NCBI GenBank assembly: GCA_937923345.1
Contig: CAKZVJ010000130.1
Span: 1 to 59,482, forward strand
Direction: 5' to 3'
Length of the DNA: 59,482 bases
Source of the DNA: an uncultured Saprospiraceae bacterium
GTDB lineage: Bacteria; Bacteroidota; Bacteroidia; Chitinophagales; Saprospiraceae
The stretch's first letter is position 1, and each line of letters opens with the position of its first letter. This document shows positions 55,923 through 59,482 of the stretch, piece after piece. The position numbers were made by a program, and so were the translations under genes. A model generated the notes under the pieces. That model worked only from the letters and a program-made list of their open reading frames with translations, did not search any database and had not been told where the DNA came from.

Positions 55923-56333
55923 TTATTTTATAAGTTCATTTGCACTCCAATACGCCAATAGAAATTCAATCTTTTTAGCATACTGTTCATACTTCAGTGG
56001 TTTCAAAATATACCCTGCGATTCCGAGTCGATAACAGGCCAGCATATCTTTTTGATTGTTTGAGGTCGTCAATATTATCGTCGGTATATATCTAAGCTTA
56101 TCATCATTTTTCAAGGTGGTCAAAAATTCTATTCCATTTATCTTGGGCATATTTAAATCCAACAATATAATGTCTGGTAAGTCCTCCGCATTTTTTAAAA
56201 GCGAGAAGGCTGCTTCACCATTATTCGCTTCTTCTATTTGATGATCTAATCCTAAGGTGGTGACTACCCTCTTGAGCTTCATCACCTCAATGGTATCATC
56301 TTCTATCAATAGTATCTTCAAGCGATTATTCAT
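55923..56333 (-). CDS. Stand-alone CheY-like receiver
   Basis: 136 residues, a single receiver domain: acidic EDD (11-13), phospho-acceptor D59 (IILLDLNMPKINGIEF), TTSNNQKD near 90 and K in LKPLKYEQY (about 114). No output domain. It is the first gene of the operon, 4 bases ahead of H-NOX. It could take phosphate from the kinase or HPt and feed it back. Confidence 0.9.
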   Translation of the reverse strand: MNNRLKILLIEDDTIEVMKLKRVVTTLGLDHQIEEANNGEAAFSLLKNAEDLPDIILLDLNMPKINGIEFLTTLKNDDKLRYIPTIILTTSNNQKDMLACYRLGIAGYILKPLKYEQYAKKIEFLLAYWSANELIK

Positions 56334-56423
56334 CTCCTGTTTATTTGATTATTCACCCATAAAGTAGGTCAAATACCGTGTCAATACATGCGTATTCGTT
56401 AAACCGAAAATTAATGCCGTTGA

Positions 56424-56729
56424 ATGGCCAATATGTTTCGACGAATGGCTCTTCGAAGCTATCCTGACTTAACTCGCTCAATTATGCCTTATATTTCAAG
56501 GGTTCAAGACTTGTTTACGTGTGAAATGGGAATTGGTTTTGGGCAATGGAGGCAGATTGGATTGTCTATTATGTCAAAGCAGATTGAATCAGCCGCACTA
56601 ACAACGTTGCCCCTAAGAGTTAGGCTCACTATATTAAATATGGTAAGTATTCTAACTCACACTATTCAAGCGGACGTTGCGTTGTTATCTGAGTTTGGTA
56701 ATGTAGAAATGGAAAATCCCATTTCGTAA
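56424..56729 (+). pseudogene. Possible AraC-type regulator remnant
   Basis: An open frame of 101 codons in a 450-base gap. It contains LFTCEMGIGFGQWRQIGLSI, like the ETGMSFGQWRQ segment of GlxA-style AraC DNA-binding domains, and little else recognisable. The following GYxxxSAFxxxFRR signature is absent. Best read as a decayed fragment; it may also be a chance resemblance. Confidence 0.35.
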
Positions 56730-56785
56730 AACGTAATGATCTTTGACATAATGAGGGTGGTTTGATTAATTAGCTTGCCCCTGTC

Positions 56786-57040
56786 TTATCCATTAACCTC
56801 CAACCATCTTTGTATTCCTCTTTTCTTTATTTGTCTTTCTAACTTTAAAGCCTCTGACTTTGTAGATTTCTCAATAACTAGAATTACTTTCCAGTCTTTT
56901 GCTTTCGAGGTAAAACCCTTGTGATTTGATAGGTGCTTCTTAAGCCGAGCCGCCACACTCATACTCGTTGAACCAACATAATATTTTTTGAGGGTTAACG
57001 AATGTAAGATGTAGACTGTATAGACATTCTGGTTTTCCAT
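56786..57040 (-). CDS. GIY-YIG domain endonuclease-like protein
   Basis: This 84-residue single-domain protein has the GIY-YIG core YTVYILHSLTLKKYYVGST (the two half motifs read VYI and YVG). Helix 1 has RLKKHLSNHKG with the conserved Arg, and the catalytic-type Glu lies in SEALKLERQIKK; the length is normal for UvrC-N-like stand-alone domains. Its start is only 13 bases past a terminator that follows a tRNA-Pro 3' remnant on the same strand. It may be a nuclease of a small mobile unit tied to tRNA ends. Confidence 0.85.
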   Translation of the reverse strand: MENQNVYTVYILHSLTLKKYYVGSTSMSVAARLKKHLSNHKGFTSKAKDWKVILVIEKSTKSEALKLERQIKKRGIQRWLEVNG

Positions 57041-57050
57041 GATCAGTAAA

Positions 57051-57084
57051 ATTAAAAAAGGCCAGCAACAATGTTGCTGACCTT
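57051..57084 (-). terminator. Terminator of the former tRNA gene
   Basis: On the minus strand GGTCAGCAAC pairs with GTTGCTGGCC (one mismatch), then TTTTTTAATTTT. It lies directly after the tRNA remnant and before the GIY-YIG start. Confidence 0.85.
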
Positions 57085-57090
57085 AATATT

Positions 57091-57163
57091 GTCGGGGCGG
57101 CAGGATTCCCTGCCTGGCTGACGCCAGTCAGACAGGGAACCTGCGACCCCTGCTCCCAAAGCA
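57091..57163 (-). pseudogene. tRNA-Pro(UGG) 3' remnant, interrupted in the T-loop (candidate att site)
   Basis: On the minus strand it reads TGCTTTGGGAGCAGGGGTCGC, i.e. part of the anticodon arm (loop TTTGGGA, anticodon TGG), then AGGTTC, a 29-base palindromic insert (57136-57108), then AATCCTGCCGCCCCGAC, the T-arm and acceptor 3' strands. The 5' half of the tRNA is missing. The remaining 44 bases are the usual span of an attachment core for tRNA integrases, and an integrase remnant starts about 160 bases away. Confidence 0.78.
57108..57136. repeat. CCTGCCTG palindrome inserted in tRNA T-loop
   Basis: The 29-base insert is an imperfect palindrome (CCTGCCTGGCTGACG against CGCCAGTCAGACAGG), similar in sequence and size to 6588-6614. 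Confidence 0.8.
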
Positions 57164-57280
57164 TAATTCATGCTATTTGTTTACTTTTTGATAGTATCTG
57201 AATATTATGCTACATCACTGTATTACAGGACTAAATGTACTGTTTATTATCTAATTGTTTATTGATATTTATCATTTTCA

Positions 57281-57319
57281 TATGCAAATTGTATGCAATA
57301 CATATTACATTTGCATACA
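57281..57319 (+). promoter_or_regulatory. TATGCAA repeats and -7 element ahead of the integrase fragment
   Basis: TATGCAAAT at 57281-57289, TGTATGCAA at 57290-57298 and the inverted ATTTGCATACA at 57309-57319 make overlapping inverted repeats. An exact TACATTTG (-7 type) lies at 57306-57313, inside the right arm. It looks like an auto-repressed integrase promoter or arm-binding sites. Confidence 0.5.
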
Positions 57320-57325
57320 ACATAA

Positions 57326-57742
57326 ATGACATTCATGGAAAATCTAAAAAAGAAATTCTTTATATCAATGTATTTGGATACAAGGAGGATGAAAAATAAT
57401 GGGAAGTACCCTTTCAAACTAAGAGTCTTCACTTCTTTTCCAAGAAAGCAAAAACTCTATCCTACAAAATTCGAACTTTCAAAAAAAGACTTTCATAGTA
57501 TCTGGGAGACATCAAAGTCTAGAAATGAATTTAAAGAGTATAGGATGAATATGCAAAGAGTTGAACAAAAAGCAGAAGAAGTCGCCTTCACCCTCGAAAG
57601 TTTCAGTTTTGAAAAATTCGAAAAGAAGCTTTTTCGAAAGGCTAGCGAGGCTATTAATGTTAAATATAACTATCAACAACGAATTGCTGAGTTGCAACAT
57701 TTAGGCAAGATTAACACAGCATCCAGTTATTTAGGGGGCTAG
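57326..57742 (+). pseudogene. Tyrosine recombinase/integrase, N-terminal fragment
   Basis: 138 codons (start at 57326 or 57335) match the arm-type DNA-binding and SAM-like core-binding start of Bacteroidota tyrosine integrases: FFISMYLDTRRMKNNGKYPFKLRVF, the KLYPTKFELSKKDF strand pair, a long helix, and the typical NTASSY end of the first core-binding helix. The frame stops at TAG (57740) where intact proteins continue for over 250 residues with the catalytic R-H-R-Y. The same frame reopens after the stop for 35 codons (57743-57850) with a sequence that does not look like integrase, so a deletion or recombination joined two genes here. Confidence 0.8.
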
Positions 57743-57907
57743 AAAGGAAGCAATGAAGTTCCTAGCCAAGACTTGAAAGATAAACTTCTAAACATAACTG
57801 GCAGCTTAGCTAGTATTGCTTCCTTTTTTCAAGGCCTTGGAATTGCATAAATACCTAATTCGAATATTAATGGTTCAAGTGTTAAGAACACAATAATAAA
57901 AGTAAAT

Positions 57908-59335
57908 TTGAAAAGAGAGTTTAGAGGAAAAGATAGGGTTGGTCAATGGACATTATTGTCTAAAATTAATAGTGGAAGTAATGGTGAAGTATGGATTTGC
58001 TCTAACGACTCAGGAGAAAAAAGAGCTATCAAACTTCTGAAGAAAGATCATAGTACTGCATTTCAAAGATTTACGGATGAAGTAAATACTATTGAAGGCA
58101 ATCAAGATATAAAGGGCGTAATCCCGATTATAGAATCTTACCTGCCTGATGACTACAAAGGTGAGATTTCATATTATATTATGCCTATAGGTGATTCTTT
58201 TGAGAAAAAAATAAAGGATAAAGAATTTAATTATAAAATAGAAGTTGTTATTAAAATTGCTGAGTCGCTGGCTAACTTACATTCTAGAGGTATTGTGCAT
58301 AGAGATATTAAACCTGCAAATTTACTTTTTATAGGTGATGAGCCATTTTTAATTGATTTTGGGTTAGTTGATTTTCCAGACAAAAAGGAAGTTTCAAAAA
58401 GAAAAGAAAAAATAGGCCCACGCTGGACAATGGCTCCTGAAATAAATCGACACTCTGGTGAAGAAATTGACTATTTCAAATCAGATGTCTATTCAATGGC
58501 AAAAACTCTTTGGATAATTTTGACAGATATACAAATTGGTTTTGAAGGGCAATATAATGTAGATACTATTCTCCAGCTTAGGAACAAATACCATACGGAA
58601 TATACTACTCCAATAGATAAGTTGCTTACAAACTGCACTGATAATGATCCAATAATTAGACCATCGATAGAGCAGTTTCTTCATAGTTTGTATGCTTGGA
58701 GGCAATTGAACGGCAATTTTCATTTACGCAATAATCAACAATGGGCTGAAATACTTAATAAACTGTTTCCAGTCTCAGTTCCCAAAAGAGTAATTTGGGA
58801 AGACTTAGATGAGATAATTCAAATACTTAAAATTCTTGGAAGTGTTCAATCCCTTAATCATTTATTTTTCCCAGACACTGGTGGGTTAGATTTAATAGAT
58901 GCCAGAAGGTCAATTGAAGAAGGCTGTATTGAACTAGATTTTGATTCAATTTATATTGTAAAGCCAATTAAGTTGATTTTTGAATCCTTTGGTGCTGATC
59001 CAAGCTGGAATTACTTCCGTCTTGAAACTGGTGGATTAAATTCTTCAGGTGTCTACACTAATAACGAGTTTGAATCTAGTATTTATGAACCTTTAGCTGA
59101 GTTGCACCCTGGTCAGTATGCTAACCATGAAATACTTCAAAATATGGATTACCATAAAGAAGGTGGACTCGACATACCAGATACTGCACGTTTTGTAACA
59201 AGGTACTTCAAGGGAGCATTTGTGATATTCAACAAAAGATCTCGATATAATCTAGAGAGCTCTACTTACGACGCTAGACATAATAAAATGACCACTGATG
59301 AATTCAGAGACTATATCCATGGATGTATATCCTAG
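57908..59335 (+). CDS. Soluble eukaryotic-like Ser/Thr protein kinase
   Basis: 475 residues from a TTG start. No ATG exists upstream before the in-frame stop at 57848. Kinase domain, about 12-265: Gly loop GSNGEV (22-27), Lys K42 (RAIKLLK), catalytic HRD (131-133; HRDIKPANLLF), DFG (150-152), APE (176-178) and the SDVYSMAKTLW helix. All catalytic residues are present. The C-terminal 210 residues (HLRNNQQWAEILNKLFPVSVP onward) match no family I know. There is no membrane helix or PASTA repeat, unlike housekeeping PknB. Its place on a tRNA-bordered island next to an integrase remnant suggests an accessory, perhaps defence, role (inference). Confidence 0.85.
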   Translation: MKREFRGKDRVGQWTLLSKINSGSNGEVWICSNDSGEKRAIKLLKKDHSTAFQRFTDEVNTIEGNQDIKGVIPIIESYLPDDYKGEISYYIMPIGDSFEKKIKDKEFNYKIEVVIKIAESLANLHSRGIVHRDIKPANLLFIGDEPFLIDFGLVDFPDKKEVSKRKEKIGPRWTMAPEINRHSGEEIDYFKSDVYSMAKTLWIILTDIQIGFEGQYNVDTILQLRNKYHTEYTTPIDKLLTNCTDNDPIIRPSIEQFLHSLYAWRQLNGNFHLRNNQQWAEILNKLFPVSVPKRVIWEDLDEIIQILKILGSVQSLNHLFFPDTGGLDLIDARRSIEEGCIELDFDSIYIVKPIKLIFESFGADPSWNYFRLETGGLNSSGVYTNNEFESSIYEPLAELHPGQYANHEILQNMDYHKEGGLDIPDTARFVTRYFKGAFVIFNKRSRYNLESSTYDARHNKMTTDEFRDYIHGCIS

Positions 59336-59384
59336 TATATCAAGGGCACCTCTAAAAACCTCTTAATTTTTATTAATTTTAGGT

Positions 59385-59482
59385 ATGCGAATATACAATC
59401 CAATTACGAGTTTATTTGAGAGTACAGATCAGAATAACTTAGTATCGAAGTTAGGAGATCCATTACAAGAATTACAAAAGCG
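59385..59482 (+). CDS. Start of an unknown gene, cut by the window end
   Basis: An ATG at 59385 opens a frame of 32 codons to the window edge (MRIYNPITSLFESTDQNNLV, then SKLGDPLQELQK). It is 49 bases after the kinase stop on the same strand, so it may be an operon partner of the kinase. Too short to classify. Confidence 0.5.
   Translation, partial: MRIYNPITSLFESTDQNNLVSKLGDPLQELQK

Noticed and set aside
56940-57164. 74-codon minus frame over the tRNA remnant
   Set aside because: It overlaps the tRNA fragment, terminator and the GIY-YIG gene in another frame; the GIY-YIG frame is the real one.
57901-57910. TAAATTTG as promoter of the kinase gene
   Set aside because: An exact -7 match, but it overlaps the only usable start codon (TTG 57908), so transcription from it would leave no start for the kinase.

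Overview
The window looks like an AT-rich chromosomal segment of a marine or aquatic Bacteroidota bacterium, plausibly of the Saprospiria type. The evidence is: C-terminal type IX secretion (T9SS) sorting domains with a YPNP-like start (three large proteins); SusC-like/FecA-like TonB receptors paired with DUF4249, DUF4856, imelysin and HTTM genes; several exact TAnnTTTG promoter elements; no obvious Shine-Dalgarno sequences; and many Bacteroidota-only families (DUF4846, DUF4249, DUF4856, PycTM). Genus cannot be set from this sequence alone.

Layout. 1-6.3 kb: secreted and oxidative-folding genes, a T9SS GH5 glycosidase, and an AI-2E permease / DUF4846 / methyltransferase operon. 6.9-12.7 kb (minus): a zinc-ribbon membrane protein, a beta-propeller lipoprotein, and a DUF4249 lipoprotein with its TonB receptor. 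13.0-19.1 kb (plus): a tight iron-uptake-like operon DUF4856-imelysin-HTTM-FecA-like receptor, divergent from the previous receptor with a recognisable promoter for each. 19.3-22.4 kb: tRNA-Pro(GGG) with a second copy of its 3' end, a His/Cys-rich periplasmic protein, an SH3 lipoprotein and a HigBA-type toxin-antitoxin pair. 22.7-28.3 kb: a giant Ig-like-repeat T9SS protein. 29.2-34.3 kb: a translationally coupled pair, an outer-membrane metallophosphoesterase/barrel protein and a PycTM (Pycsar-effector-like) membrane protein. 34.4-38.7 kb: an S9 peptidase, Hsp20 and HtrA protease. 38.9-44.5 kb (minus): an RND efflux operon. 46.3-49.7 kb (minus): a sulfite-oxidising operon (acetyltransferase, double rhodanese, molybdopterin sulfite oxidase, cytochrome c). 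50.0-52.7 kb: a second large T9SS protein. 53.1-56.3 kb (minus): an H-NOX nitric-oxide signalling operon (receiver, H-NOX, PAS kinase, HPt, LytTR regulator). 56.8-59.5 kb: the left border of a probable tRNA-integrated island, with a GIY-YIG gene, a tRNA-Pro(UGG) 3' remnant, a truncated tyrosine integrase, a soluble Ser/Thr kinase and the start of another gene.

The intergenic regions are unusually rich in structure: 7-, 8- and 14-bp tandem word repeats, perfect long hairpins sharing a GAGACGCA core, CCTGCCTG palindromes, a foldback MITE of about 163 bp, and a tandem duplication of the tail of the LytTR gene. Most sit just past stop codons.

Best candidates for something not yet described: (1) the phosphoesterase / kinase-like / barrel protein coupled to a PycTM effector with no cyclase beside it; (2) the tRNA 3' fragment - terminator - GIY-YIG arrangement next to an integrase remnant and an orphan Ser/Thr kinase. 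Everything is read by eye; no database search was made.
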